Position numbers and translations under genes: made by a program | Shown: positions 42,170 to 51,206 of the stretch, one piece after another | How the letters are laid out: each line of letters opens with the position of its first letter | How positions within the stretch are numbered: position 1 is the first letter of the stretch | Source of the DNA: Prevotella nigrescens | GTDB taxonomy: Bacteria; Bacteroidota; Bacteroidia; Bacteroidales; Bacteroidaceae | Length of the DNA stretch: 64,000 nucleotides | Assembly: GCF_031191185.1 (NCBI RefSeq) | Contig: NZ_CP133464.1 | Coordinates: 496,001 to 560,000 of the forward strand | Direction of reading: 5' to 3' | The notes under the pieces: model-generated | Told to the model about the DNA's origin: nothing | The model's database searches: none | What the model saw: only the letters and a program-made list of their open reading frames with translations

Positions 42170-42802
42170 TTACCAATACCTGCTTGCCGTATTACCATAG
42201 AGCGCCTTGACAGAAGCAAGGTTGTTCTTTTCCCTTGCACGCACGTAGCTTACGGAAATATTTTTCCTTGTGTAGTAGGACACGAGCGAACGGTTTTCCC
42301 TAAGCGTGGTATAAATACGGTCGATTGCCTGCATACGCTCGTGGTCGTTCATCGAGAGAACACCCGACTTGACGATGGACTTTAGTTCCTTGAGACTCTC
42401 ACCGCTCTGCTCCAGAAGCTTGGCATAGCCCGAAGCCATTGCAGCGAGTTCCGAAGGGCGGAAGTTCTTGTCCGAGAGCATTTTCTTATACGAGGTAACG
42501 TAAATCTCCGAGATATCGCCCACCATCAGGATGCACTCCTTGACTTTGTAGGCATCGCCGATGAGGTTGTTCACCTTCTTCAGCGCATCGTAATACTTCT
42601 TGGTGTCGTTGTAGAGTTTCTCCACTTCCTTGAACCCGTCCAAGGTGTTCTTCACCGTCTTGGAGGCGGTGGCAATCTCCTTGACCGAATTGACGATGTT
42701 GCCGGCGAAGTTACCGGGATCGGTTACCACCCACTGTGCGTGGGCCTTTCCGCTGAATAAAAGGACGATGCCCATCAGCAGCATTAAAATTCTTGTTTTC
42801 AT
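42170..42802 (-). CDS. traI: TraI-type conjugal transfer protein (DUF4141)
   Basis: 210 residues with a signal peptide (MKTRILMLLMGIVLLFSGKAHA). The mature part starts QWVVTDPGNFAGNIVNSVKE and is a helical coiled coil, VirB5-like in size and position. Contains KVKECILMVGDISEIYV and ends GNTASRYW. Exported to the periplasm; probable minor pilus or channel component. Confidence 0.9.
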   Translation of the reverse strand: MKTRILMLLMGIVLLFSGKAHAQWVVTDPGNFAGNIVNSVKEIATASKTVKNTLDGFKEVEKLYNDTKKYYDALKKVNNLIGDAYKVKECILMVGDISEIYVTSYKKMLSDKNFRPSELAAMASGYAKLLEQSGESLKELKSIVKSGVLSMNDHERMQAIDRIYTTLRENRSLVSYYTRKNISVSYVRAREKNNLASVKALYGNTASRYW

Positions 42803-42888
42803 TGTTCTTTTTGTTTATGATGTGAATACTATGTTTGTCTGAATGTCCACTAAGGGATGTCTATTCAGCTTGCTGTTATAGGGATAAG

Positions 42889-42951
42889 TTGGACAAGTTA
42901 GTCCAAGTATTTGGACACGACTGTCTAATTGATTGGACACGTTTGTCCAAT
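42889..42951. repeat. Array of short GGACA palindromes
   Basis: Consecutive inverted repeats with the element TTGGACA/TGTCCAA: 42889-42906, 42901-42916 (overlapping), 42911-42928 (one mismatch) and 42932-42951 (ATTGGACA-CGTT-TGTCCAAT, perfect). They fill most of the 200-base gap between traG and traI. Possible protein-binding array or RNA-processing hairpins. Confidence 0.75.
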
Positions 42952-43002
42952 TGTTTATCCACGTTTGGCTAAACCAATACATTTTTTACATGTCTTGTCC
43001 GA

Positions 43003-45516
43003 TTAACGATTTCGTGCAACCCGTTTCTCTTGTGCAAGCTGCCAGATAGCCGTTTCGATATCCCCACCAAGCTGTGCCGCCCTGTTCATTACCTCCACCT
43101 TCTCGGTTTCCTCCGTGGTGTAGGTGAGGTATTCCTCCATGCTCACTTCCGTGGCATAGACTGCACTCTGCATACCGCCTAGACCTATCCACACTTCCTT
43201 GTAGAGTCGGTTGGGGTCGTTGTTCTGGTTGATGGATAGTATCTGGCTCTTTTCCTTTTCCGACAAGCCGAGCATCGCCTGTATACCATCGAACTTAGTC
43301 ATGTACTTGCGCTGGTCGAGCAGTATCTTGCAGTCGGAGTTGTTGATGATGCTCTCCTTGACGATGGGTGACTGGATGATGTCGTCCACCTCCTGCGTTA
43401 CGACAATGGCTTCCCCGAAATATTTTCTCACCGTCTTATACAAATACTTGATATAGTCCGCCATGTTTGCCGAAGCTATGGCTTTCCATGCTTCCTCAAT
43501 GAGTATCATCTTGCGGATACCCTTTAATCGGCGCATCTTGTTGATGAAGGCTTCCATGATGATAATCGTTACCACAGGAAAGAGGTCTTTATTATCCTTC
43601 ACTTGATCGATTTCAAAGACGATGAAGCGTTTAGAGAGCAGGTCGATGTTCTTGTCCGAGTTCAGCAGGAAATCATAACGACCGCCACGATAGTATTGCT
43701 TCAATGTAGTTAAGAGGTTGTTAATATTGAAGTCCGAGAGTGTTACCTTGATGTCCCGTTTCTCCATATCCTTGCGGTACACGTCCCGCAGATACTCATA
43801 GAAGGTATTAAAACAGGGCGTAACACTGTGATTTGCACATATCAGTTCGATATAGGAGTTTACGGCTGAACCAAGTTCGCCAGCTTCGGTCTTTGTGATA
43901 TGCTCATCGGCACTCTTCCAAAGGGTCAGTAAGAGCGTGCAGATACTTTCCCGCTTTTCCACATCGAAGAAGTAATCATCGGTGTAGAAAGGATTGAAGG
44001 AAATCGGACTTTCATTCGTATAGGTGAAATACACACCGTCCTCGCCTTTGGTCTTGCGGTGAATAAGCTCACACAATCCTTGATATGAGTTACCCGTATC
44101 GACCAAGAGGACGTGCGCCCCCTGCTCGTAATACTGGCGTACCATGTGGTTGGTAAAGAAACTCTTGCCGCTGCCCGAGGGCCCTAAGATGAACTTATTC
44201 CTATTCGTGATGACGCCTTTTTTCATAGGCAGGTCGGAGATGTCCAAGTGGACAGGCTTTCCCGATAGGCGGTCGGCCATCTTGATACCGAAGGGAGAGA
44301 GCGAATCCTTGTAGTTCGTCTCTGCCGTAAAGAAACAGAGGGCAGGCTCGATGAAAGTATAGAATGACTCTTCTGCGGGAAAGTCTGCCGCATTGCCGGG
44401 AATACCCGCCCAGTAGAGCGTTGCCGCATCAATGGTGTTGTGGCGAGGGTGGCATTCCATAAGAGCAAGTGCTGAACCCACGTCATTCTTGATCTGGCGA
44501 AGTTCTTCCTTATCGCTACTCCATGCCAATACGTTGAAGTGGGCACGGATAGAGGTCAGTCCCTGTGAGTGGGCGATATTGAGATACTCCTGTATCCATT
44601 CCTCGTTGATTTGATTGGAACGGGAGTAACGAGCCAGCGAGTGCATGTTCCTTGCCTGCTTTTCAAAGCGTTCCAAATTGGCATCGCTATCCTCGATGAA
44701 GAGGTACTGGTTATAGATATGGTTGCACGGCAGCATCAAGCCCACGGGAGAGGCAAAGGAAAGACGGCAGTCACTTCTGTCGGTGGACAGCCGTTCATAT
44801 CGGCTGTCCGTGCTGACCGTTGTCGGTAGGTCATCCGTGTCGGAGAGTGTGTGTAGACAAAGCATATTGTCGCCCACACGCACAAGATCTGCGCCCAGAC
44901 GGATGTCCTCCAACGAGGCGTGTCCTTCTTCAGATAAAGAGAAATACCTGTCGAGCAGTCCTCCTTTTTCATTTGTGCCAACCAACTCTTCTTCAGTCAT
45001 GCGGACAATCCTTATTTGCTCGGTGTCGTTGATGATACGCTCAAACTGGTCTACTGCTTCCATGAACTTCATCACCTCGTCCTTGTTGGTGATTTCCTTG
45101 GGAATGAGGTGTCCACGGCAGAGCGAAGAAAAATTGCTCTGTTGTGCCATGCGCTGCTTGTTGGTCTTGGTAAGGAAGAGATAGACAGAATGGTGGAGAT
45201 ACGGACGTTCATTGAAGTGCCGTTCAGATGCACGGGCAAGGAAGCTCAGTCCGCCATCAGCGAGCTTTCCTTGATAGTCTTCCTTAATGAACCAGTCTTG
45301 CTTATGGACGATGCTGTAATTAGGTAGCACCTTGATTGCCTTGTGCCAAGCCGAGTGCATCGCCTCGTATTCGGCAGAGGTGACGGTGAAGAGTTCGGGC
45401 AGTTCCACACGGAATGCCACCGTAATGTCGGCATCCTTGCTCACCATACACCCCTGCTCGACGGAGAGCAGGGGAAACTTCGACTCCAAGGTGGTTATCT
45501 TGCTTTTATTTCTCAT
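43003..45516 (-). CDS. traG: TraG-type conjugation ATPase (VirB4-like)
   Basis: 837 residues. The energising ATPase of the transfer apparatus, on the cytoplasmic face. Walker A is LGPSGSGKSFFTNH near residue 443; Walker B region is RKMILIEEAWKAIA near residue 675, followed by VVTQEVDDII. The N-terminal half is the VirB4 channel-docking domain, starting KITTLESKFPLLSVEQGCM. Overlaps the TraF stop by 4 bases. Family length is as expected. Confidence 0.95.
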   Translation of the reverse strand: MRNKSKITTLESKFPLLSVEQGCMVSKDADITVAFRVELPELFTVTSAEYEAMHSAWHKAIKVLPNYSIVHKQDWFIKEDYQGKLADGGLSFLARASERHFNERPYLHHSVYLFLTKTNKQRMAQQSNFSSLCRGHLIPKEITNKDEVMKFMEAVDQFERIINDTEQIRIVRMTEEELVGTNEKGGLLDRYFSLSEEGHASLEDIRLGADLVRVGDNMLCLHTLSDTDDLPTTVSTDSRYERLSTDRSDCRLSFASPVGLMLPCNHIYNQYLFIEDSDANLERFEKQARNMHSLARYSRSNQINEEWIQEYLNIAHSQGLTSIRAHFNVLAWSSDKEELRQIKNDVGSALALMECHPRHNTIDAATLYWAGIPGNAADFPAEESFYTFIEPALCFFTAETNYKDSLSPFGIKMADRLSGKPVHLDISDLPMKKGVITNRNKFILGPSGSGKSFFTNHMVRQYYEQGAHVLLVDTGNSYQGLCELIHRKTKGEDGVYFTYTNESPISFNPFYTDDYFFDVEKRESICTLLLTLWKSADEHITKTEAGELGSAVNSYIELICANHSVTPCFNTFYEYLRDVYRKDMEKRDIKVTLSDFNINNLLTTLKQYYRGGRYDFLLNSDKNIDLLSKRFIVFEIDQVKDNKDLFPVVTIIIMEAFINKMRRLKGIRKMILIEEAWKAIASANMADYIKYLYKTVRKYFGEAIVVTQEVDDIIQSPIVKESIINNSDCKILLDQRKYMTKFDGIQAMLGLSEKEKSQILSINQNNDPNRLYKEVWIGLGGMQSAVYATEVSMEEYLTYTTEETEKVEVMNRAAQLGGDIETAIWQLAQEKRVARNR

Positions 45517-45848
45517 TTTTTCGCTTTCTTTGATTGAAGGTTACGGATAAGGTGGCAGACCGTACGGCGGTTCACAAGGTAGCGTGGGTGCATACGCACT
45601 GCTCCCTTTTTCATCAGCCCATATTGCCCGTACTTTCTATTCATGGCGAACGTTTGCCACACCACAAGGGTGGCACCCACTACGCCTATGATGAGACAGG
45701 CTATCTGACTGATGCCGCAGAGATAGAGAATGACCACGAGAATGAAGACAGCTAATAGCCCTCCTGCAAAGAGGAAGAGGTACTGCGCCTTCAAGCCCTT
45801 GAACTCTACCGTCCGGCCTACACCCTTGTTGATTTCAAATGCAGCCAT
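45513..45848 (-). CDS. traF: TraF-type membrane protein (DUF4133)
   Basis: 111 residues. Begins MAAFEINKGVGRTVEFKGLK and has two membrane spans (YLFLFAGGLLAVFILVVILY and IACLIIGVVGATLVVWQTF), as in VirB3-like DUF4133 proteins. Overlaps traG (ATGA-type overlap at 45513-45516) and follows traE by 4 bases, so the three are tightly coupled. Confidence 0.92.
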   Translation of the reverse strand: MAAFEINKGVGRTVEFKGLKAQYLFLFAGGLLAVFILVVILYLCGISQIACLIIGVVGATLVVWQTFAMNRKYGQYGLMKKGAVRMHPRYLVNRRTVCHLIRNLQSKKAKK

Positions 45849-45852
45849 CGCC

Positions 45853-46152
45853 TTACAGGAAGAAACTTCTCAGGATAGTGGCAGCCACAATCAAGAAGAT
45901 ACACGCACCGAACCAAGAGGCTGCGGTCTTGCTCGTATCGGGGTCACCACTTGAGAACTTGTTGTACACTTTAATGCCTCCAATCAGACCTACCACCGCC
46001 CCTACGGCATAGATGAGTTTCGTGCCGGGGTCGAAGTAGGAGGTTACCATTTTCGTTGCTTCATTGATTCCGGCAATGCCGTTGCCCTGTGCATACGCTC
46101 CTATGGCAGTAGCCGTCAGCAGGAACAGCATCATGATTTTCTTTTTGTCCAT
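45853..46152 (-). CDS. traE: TraE-type pilin-like protein (DUF4134)
   Basis: 99 residues with a signal peptide (KIMMLFLLTATAIGAYAQG) and two hydrophobic helices in the mature part (LIYAVGAVVGLIGGIKVYN and GACIFLIVAATILRSFFL). This is the VirB2-like layout. Likely the major pilus subunit or channel lining. Upstream there are 142 bases to traD with no gene. Confidence 0.92.
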   Translation of the reverse strand: MDKKKIMMLFLLTATAIGAYAQGNGIAGINEATKMVTSYFDPGTKLIYAVGAVVGLIGGIKVYNKFSSGDPDTSKTAASWFGACIFLIVAATILRSFFL

Positions 46153-46294
46153 TGTTCTGTTTATTTTTAAGTTGTTAATGATAAGTCTTTGATGGGAGGA
46201 GACGGCGGAGCTGGCTCTGTCTTATCGTATGAGATTGTTTTACCAGTGAGCCGCCCCGTCCGTTACTCCTTCCCTGTTTGCAATATGGATTGTT

Positions 46295-47101
46295 TTACAG
46301 ATAGTAGGAAAGCGGCTTTTCTTCCGTCGTTCCCTCGTTATTGTTTTCTTTGTCTGTTTCGGGGACAGAAGTCATTTTTGTATCATTCTCCTGCAACTCC
46401 GTTTCTTCGACCTTGCGGATGGCAGCGAGTAGCTTTTGATGGTCTTGCTCCTGTCCGAGTGCGACTTCTTTCATGTATTCCATGAGCTCAGTCCCTCGTA
46501 TCGCTTGCAGCGTTTCGTGAACGTCAGTTTCGTCTTCCTCATCAAGCGCATCGTCATTCTTGTGCCAACCATTGACACGGATGATGTCCCTTGCGAGGAT
46601 GCTGGACGGTGATACTTCGGGCAGAGAATCGTCTGCTATCAGGCTTTCACCTCGTCCGCCGATTTCCAATTGCAGTTCCTCACGGGCTATGGTGTCCTCA
46701 TCCGGTTCGTCCATCGTATAGTCGACATTCATCTCATTGTCGTCCTCCTCAGCGGTACTTCCTGCTTTTTCGGCAGCATCTTGCCCTGCCAAGGAGTTTT
46801 GCCCTGCAAAAGTATCAGAAATTTCAGCTGATTTTTCAGACGGGGAAACGGCGGGAACTTCAGGGATAGACGGGGAAGTGAAAGGTTTGCTCCTGCCTAC
46901 CAGAATATGGCGGGCACTGTCTATTTGCTCTTGGGAAACGGAGGGTTTGGAACTTACACTTTGCTTGCCGGCTTTCATTTCTTCAGTGTCTTTTCTTGGT
47001 TTTATGTTCAAACCTTGAAACAAACTCCACAGGTATGCGATGCCCAAAATCACCCAAACAACACCCAAGAAAAGGAGAATATCTAAAAGAACAGTTTCCA
47101 T
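46295..47101 (-). CDS. traD: TraD-type protein (DUF4122-like)
   Basis: 268 residues from the ATG at 47099-47101. A GTG two codons earlier overlaps the upstream stop and is less likely. N-terminal membrane helix (DILLFLGVVWVILGIAYLW), then a long acidic, low-complexity region (DDNEMNVDYTMDEPDEDTIA) and a helical C-terminus ending EKPLSYYL. Position after two DUF3408 genes matches the protein annotated TraD in Bacteroidetes elements. Function unknown. Confidence 0.75.
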   Translation of the reverse strand: METVLLDILLFLGVVWVILGIAYLWSLFQGLNIKPRKDTEEMKAGKQSVSSKPSVSQEQIDSARHILVGRSKPFTSPSIPEVPAVSPSEKSAEISDTFAGQNSLAGQDAAEKAGSTAEEDDNEMNVDYTMDEPDEDTIAREELQLEIGGRGESLIADDSLPEVSPSSILARDIIRVNGWHKNDDALDEEDETDVHETLQAIRGTELMEYMKEVALGQEQDHQKLLAAIRKVEETELQENDTKMTSVPETDKENNNEGTTEEKPLSYYL

Positions 47102-47103
47102 AT

Positions 47104-47580
47104 TCACAGGTATAAAGTGTTTTTTAATTTCTGCTTGTCTGCAATCTCATTGATAAGCTCCTGATGAGTTTTGAGGTGATTGGTAAGGATATTCTCTATG
47201 TAAGCCGTCAACGTCGTTTCCGCCTTTGTATCGCGGAGAACATTGCGGAGTATGGTTAAGGTCTCTGTGTTGATCGTGAACCCCGATTTGTTTCGGGACC
47301 GCCTTGGAATAAAGAACTTGGCTTTGTAATCCTCCCATTGCTCCTCTGTACTTTGCAGCATAAAGTCAGCAAGGTAATCCGTATCTGTAAAATCCTTGCT
47401 GTCTTCCATAAGATGCTGAGTTCCGGACGCTGTTTTCTTTACCTGAGTGGGATTGTCCGTGTTGTCTTCCTTGGTATTCATGTCTCTTATGTAAACCTGA
47501 AAGAAAATGACACAGCAATATATAATCAGAAGAATATTGCTGAATACCAAGAATAAAATCAGAAAATCGTTTGTTGTCAT
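47104..47580 (-). CDS. DUF3408 protein (TraC position)
   Basis: 158 residues with an N-terminal hydrophobic helix (DFLILFLVFSNILLIIYCCV) not usual in DUF3408, followed by the DUF3408 core: FFIPRRSRNKSGFTINTETL and ILRNVLRDTKAETTLTAYIE. DUF3408 proteins are found in the early tra region of these elements and may bind DNA as ribbon-helix-helix relatives; that is inferred. Separated by 6 bases from the next gene. Confidence 0.82.
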   Translation of the reverse strand: MTTNDFLILFLVFSNILLIIYCCVIFFQVYIRDMNTKEDNTDNPTQVKKTASGTQHLMEDSKDFTDTDYLADFMLQSTEEQWEDYKAKFFIPRRSRNKSGFTINTETLTILRNVLRDTKAETTLTAYIENILTNHLKTHQELINEIADKQKLKNTLYL

Positions 47581-47586
47581 AATATG

Positions 47587-48060
47587 TTATATTGTTATGG
47601 TTGTTTTACGCCGTTGTCTTGCCGTGGCATTGTTGAGCAGTTCCTTATGCTCTCTGAGGTGCTCACGCAAAATGTTGTCTATGTATGCAGCCATCGAGAT
47701 CCGTTCACCCAAGTCTTGCAGCACGTTCCTTAGTACCTGCAAGGTCTTCACATCCATCGTGAAGGCTGTCTTTTCGCGGATACGGACAGCGTGAAAATAG
47801 CGTGTCCGGTAATCGTCCAATGAGAGTACCTGAGTCTCATGCGGCACTTTCCTTGCCCTTTCCGCATTCGTTTCTTGGAGGACGGGAGTATTCCCTTGAA
47901 CCGGCATAATCTCCTTCGCCTCTTGTTGCTCGTTTTCTTCATCCTCATCGGGCGGGTCGAAGGCAAGCGTATCCTTGGGCTTTCCTTTCATCATGCCGTC
48001 CTCTGACATCTCCTTGAGCTTGGCTTCCAAGATTTTTCTCCGTTCGTCAATCCGTGCCAT
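47587..48060 (-). CDS. DUF3408 protein (TraB position)
   Basis: 157 residues. Soluble, with an acidic/proline middle (FDPPDEDEENEQQEAKE) and the DUF3408 C-terminal half: TAFTMDVKTLQVLRNVLQDL and MAAYIDNILREHLREHKELL. Overlaps the ParA gene by 14 bases, so translation is coupled to it. A paralogue of the neighbouring DUF3408 protein, without the membrane helix. Confidence 0.85.
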   Translation of the reverse strand: MARIDERRKILEAKLKEMSEDGMMKGKPKDTLAFDPPDEDEENEQQEAKEIMPVQGNTPVLQETNAERARKVPHETQVLSLDDYRTRYFHAVRIREKTAFTMDVKTLQVLRNVLQDLGERISMAAYIDNILREHLREHKELLNNATARQRRKTTITI

Positions 48061-48850
48061 TGTCCGCCTCCTTCTTTAGTCTGATATGCGTGAGCAGGCT
48101 GTCAATCATCTCATCCAACCCCGTGCCTGCACGTTGGGCTTTGCCCGGAGCCAGATAAGTGGAACGGAATGCCCCACGAAAGCCGTATTGTTCCAACTCG
48201 TGACAGAAACGGTGGGCGGCATAGACGTGTTCGTCAAACAGCGTATAGCCCTCGTTCCTGATGTATTCGCTGTATTTCTCAATCAGCGTGCTCTTTACCC
48301 GTCTGTCCACCTTGTTCCAAAGGAGCATGACATCCTTAATGCGTGCCCCGGCCATCGACACTCCCAAGTCCTGCATGGTCTTGGCATAGGCAAGGCAGGA
48401 GACCATCGACTGTACGTCAGCCTCGATGGGTGAAAGGATATAGTCCATTTCCAGTGAGAGTTCCAACAGGTCGCTCGTCCCCGCATGTCCGGGAAAGTCG
48501 AAGACCACCAGGTCAAAGCGTTTCTTTGGGTTCTTGCGGATGTATTCGTCAGCCTTGGCGATGGCACCCTTCGGGTCGGCCTTAAGCACACGGTAGGAGA
48601 CACGCCCCAGTGCAGAGAAATAGTTGTTCATCTGCTCGGAGACCAAGGGATCACCCTCAACAAAGGCCTTTTCCCTTTGGCGGAGCTTGTAAAAGGAATC
48701 CTGCGAAAGGTCGCAGTCCACGATGAAGAGTTCGATGCCTTTCTCATAATAGAGGATGCTGCTGACAATTTCTGCCAGCGTGCTTTTTCCGACACCTCCC
48801 TTCTGGGAGGAAAAGCCCAGAAAGATGGGCGATGTATTTGTCTGTTCCAT
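48047..48850 (-). CDS. ParA-family ATPase (TraA)
   Basis: 267 residues from the ATG at 48848-48850; the longer frame adds 26 unlikely residues from the repeat-rich leader. Deviant Walker A SSQKGGVGKSTLAE at residues ~13-26, LFIVDCDLSQDSFYKLRQ for the second motif, then DLVVFDFPGHAGTSDLLELS. Member of the ParA/Soj/MinD class, often called TraA in CTnDOT-like elements. It may help maintain the excised circle or position the transfer site. First gene of the minus-strand tra run. Confidence 0.92.
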   Translation of the reverse strand: MEQTNTSPIFLGFSSQKGGVGKSTLAEIVSSILYYEKGIELFIVDCDLSQDSFYKLRQREKAFVEGDPLVSEQMNNYFSALGRVSYRVLKADPKGAIAKADEYIRKNPKKRFDLVVFDFPGHAGTSDLLELSLEMDYILSPIEADVQSMVSCLAYAKTMQDLGVSMAGARIKDVMLLWNKVDRRVKSTLIEKYSEYIRNEGYTLFDEHVYAAHRFCHELEQYGFRGAFRSTYLAPGKAQRAGTGLDEMIDSLLTHIRLKKEADNGTD

Positions 48851-48894
48851 TGCGATAGATATTTTTATTTGTTGAACTGTCTTTGGGGCGATAT

Positions 48895-49115
48895 GCCGTT
48901 TGAACGTTTGATTGTTCGATAGAACCATCGACAGTTTGTTTTATAGTTTGTCTTGCCGATCTGTCGGTCATTTGATTTATCAATCATTTGTTCTATCAAC
49001 CATTCGGTTTGTCGAGAGTTCGAGAAATCTACATCTCGAACTATCGAGAAATCGAACAATCTATTTTCCGAACTTTTTATCGTCCTTTTGAACGCTCATT
49101 CGAACGATTGTCCGC
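48895..49115. repeat. Cluster of GTTCGA/TCGAAC palindromic motifs
   Basis: At least six short motifs of the type TTCGA/TCGAA are scattered here. The best is a perfect inverted repeat GTTCGAGA (49018-49025) / TCTCGAAC (49034-49041), followed by TCGAGAAATCGAAC. They lie upstream of the ParA gene, so a partition (parS-like) site is plausible but unproven. Confidence 0.6.
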
Positions 49116-49329
49116 TCGTTCTGGCTGCAAAATAAAAGCTTTTTTGATTGATTTTTCTATGCCTGTGAAATGCAGGGAAATACAAGGAAAAAGAGTGAAC
49201 ATCATTGATAATGAGATATTTGAAAACTCGCCGTAACTTTGCAGGCGAGAATAATACATGGAGGTATACTCTTAGAAACAGACACCCCATAAGGGTGGAT
49301 GCTTCAATCGTATCAACTCTTGATATTGG

Positions 49330-49392
49330 CAAGGTGTGTCTTTGTAACACAAACCGCCATTTGTACCACAAAGACCCTTGCCCCGAAGGGGG
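49330..49392. other. Candidate origin of transfer (oriT)
   Basis: Inverted repeat CAAGGTGTGTCTTTGT (49330-49345) against ACAAAGACCCTTG (49368-49380), with inner TTTGTAACACAAA and TTTGTACCACAAA, followed by the small hairpin CCCCGAAGGGG (49381-49391). It lies 35-95 bases before mobA. Position and structure suit a relaxase recognition site; the nick position cannot be read from sequence alone. Confidence 0.5.
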
Positions 49393-49426
49393 ATGAATTA
49401 CTCCAAAGTCGTAATTAGAAGACCAA

Positions 49427-49846
49427 ATGAATATGAATAAAGGTACAGAATATCGTTTAGAACGAAAAAAGGCAGAAAAGCCTCGTTGGGACAACTGGCA
49501 TGTGCGGTTGCCCAACCCCAAAGACCAGCAACGGGCGATAGATTTGTTTCAGCGTTCGGGGGCAAAAACAAAGTCGGATTTCGTGCGTGGACGTATTCTT
49601 GGAGAGAGTTTCAAGGTGATTACGGTGGATAAATCCGCAGTGGAATATTACCGGAAGCTCTCAGAATTGACGGCACAAATCCATAAGATTGGCGTGCTGT
49701 ATAACCAAGCCGTGCGTGCCATCAACAGCTATCATAGCGTAAAGACAGCACAAATCCTACTTGAAAAGTTGGAGGAGTTGTCGGCTCAAATCATTGCCTT
49801 GCAGGAACAGGCTATCAATCTTACCATAGATTACCGCAAAAAATGA
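49427..49846 (+). CDS. mobA: Mobilization protein MobA (relaxosome accessory)
   Basis: 139 residues (first ATG at 49427; another two codons on). Basic N-terminus, then WHVRLPNPKDQQRAIDLFQR and KSDFVRGRILGESFKVI, the pattern of ribbon-helix-helix mobilization proteins, and a helical C-terminus ending LTIDYRKK. It binds oriT DNA and assists the relaxase. It overlaps mobB by 4 bases. Confidence 0.88.
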   Translation: MNMNKGTEYRLERKKAEKPRWDNWHVRLPNPKDQQRAIDLFQRSGAKTKSDFVRGRILGESFKVITVDKSAVEYYRKLSELTAQIHKIGVLYNQAVRAINSYHSVKTAQILLEKLEELSAQIIALQEQAINLTIDYRKK

Positions 49847-51123
49847 TAGCGAAGATTTCAAGTACTGAGAACCTTGGAGGGGCACTCGGATACAACTTCA
49901 AGAAGGTGGAGAAAGGGGAAGCAAGCATTCTCCTTGCCGCTGAGTTGTATCAGGACAGAGAGGGACGTTATACGATGGAGGACGTGCTTGCCGACATGGA
50001 GGCATTGATACCCAAGAAATGCCGAACGAAGAAGACGGTGTTCCATTGTTCCCTTAATCCGCATCCGGACGAGAAGCTCTCAGATGAAACACTCACGCAG
50101 ATTGCCAAGGAGTATATGGAGGCACTCGGCTACGGCAATCAACCTTATATCGTGTTCAAGCACAGCGACATCGCCCGTGAGCATATACACATCGTATCAC
50201 TTCGGGTGGACAGTCGTGGGCAGAAGATTAATGATAAGTTTGAGAAACGGCGGAGCAAGCAAATTACCGATGCCTTGGAAAGGAAGTATAACCTTATTCC
50301 GAGTTCAAAGGTTACTGAGAAGGCAGTAGCAGAAACGCCCAAGGTAGATATTGGTAAAGGGAATATCAAGGAGCAGGTGGCAAGCGTTGTCCGCATGGTG
50401 CTGAAACATTATAAGTTTTGTTCATTAGGAGAACTGAACGCCATTCTGAGCAAATATAACCTTGCCGTAGAAGAAGTAAAGACGGAGTTTCGGGGAAAGA
50501 AATACGATGGACTGGTCTATGTTCCGACTGATGATAAGGGAGGCAAAATAAGTACACCCATCAACGCATCGGACATCGGTCGTGGTGTGGGCTATACTGC
50601 CGTACAGAACAGAATACAGAAGTCGAAACAAAACGTCAAACCACTGATACCAACCGTCAGGAACAAAGTGTTACAAGCTATGCGCACCTCTCCCCAGACA
50701 GAGAAAGACCTGCGGAGCAGATTAGAGGAACAAGGCTTGCGTGTGGTAATCCGAAAGAATGACAATGGAAGAATTTACGGCATTACCTTTATTGATGACG
50801 AGCAAGGTGTTGCACTCAACGGTTCACGATTGGGAAAGGGATATGCCGCCAATGTATTCAATGGCTACTTCTCCAATCCTACGCACAACCCATTCTTGGT
50901 TGAAATGCTGTATGGTGGTTCGTCTGTTCGTTTGGAACCATCGCCAACCGCTCATCCCTTGCAATCAGATACGGAAGATGGAGACAACCTTGTCGATGAA
51001 CTCATCGAGGATATAGTGGGTGACTCTTTCAGATCTACGGGCAATGATGATTGGAAAGAAGCGGCATGGCAGCGTAAACTTCGCAGGCAAAGCAAAGTCA
51101 ATCTCAAACGGAGGAAAAGATAA
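49843..51123 (+). CDS. mobB: Relaxase MobB (MobP-type nuclease)
   Basis: 426 residues. The N-terminal relaxase domain starts MIAKISSTENLGGALGYNFK; the metal-binding histidine cluster is in IVFKHSDIAREHIHIVSLRV near residue 108. The catalytic nucleophile should be one of the early Tyr residues (for example near residue 17). The C-terminal half is variable and ends in a basic KVNLKRRKR tail. Nicks oriT and carries the strand to the recipient. Works with MobA and MobC. Confidence 0.92.
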   Translation: MIAKISSTENLGGALGYNFKKVEKGEASILLAAELYQDREGRYTMEDVLADMEALIPKKCRTKKTVFHCSLNPHPDEKLSDETLTQIAKEYMEALGYGNQPYIVFKHSDIAREHIHIVSLRVDSRGQKINDKFEKRRSKQITDALERKYNLIPSSKVTEKAVAETPKVDIGKGNIKEQVASVVRMVLKHYKFCSLGELNAILSKYNLAVEEVKTEFRGKKYDGLVYVPTDDKGGKISTPINASDIGRGVGYTAVQNRIQKSKQNVKPLIPTVRNKVLQAMRTSPQTEKDLRSRLEEQGLRVVIRKNDNGRIYGITFIDDEQGVALNGSRLGKGYAANVFNGYFSNPTHNPFLVEMLYGGSSVRLEPSPTAHPLQSDTEDGDNLVDELIEDIVGDSFRSTGNDDWKEAAWQRKLRRQSKVNLKRRKR

Positions 51124-51206
51124 GTAGGTATTTCAAATTTTGTTTGAACAGTATTCAAACGCAATTCAAATAACGATAATACAACAAATATAAAAGCAAT
51201 ACGATT

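Larger units (their letters stand above)
48851..49426. other. Divergent control region between tra and mob genes
   Basis: 576 bases with no gene, between the divergent ParA and mobA starts. It carries a field of TCGAAC/GTTCGA motifs (about 48895-49115) and a nested inverted repeat (49330-49380). In related elements this position holds the transfer origin and the tra/mob promoters. Confidence 0.7.
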
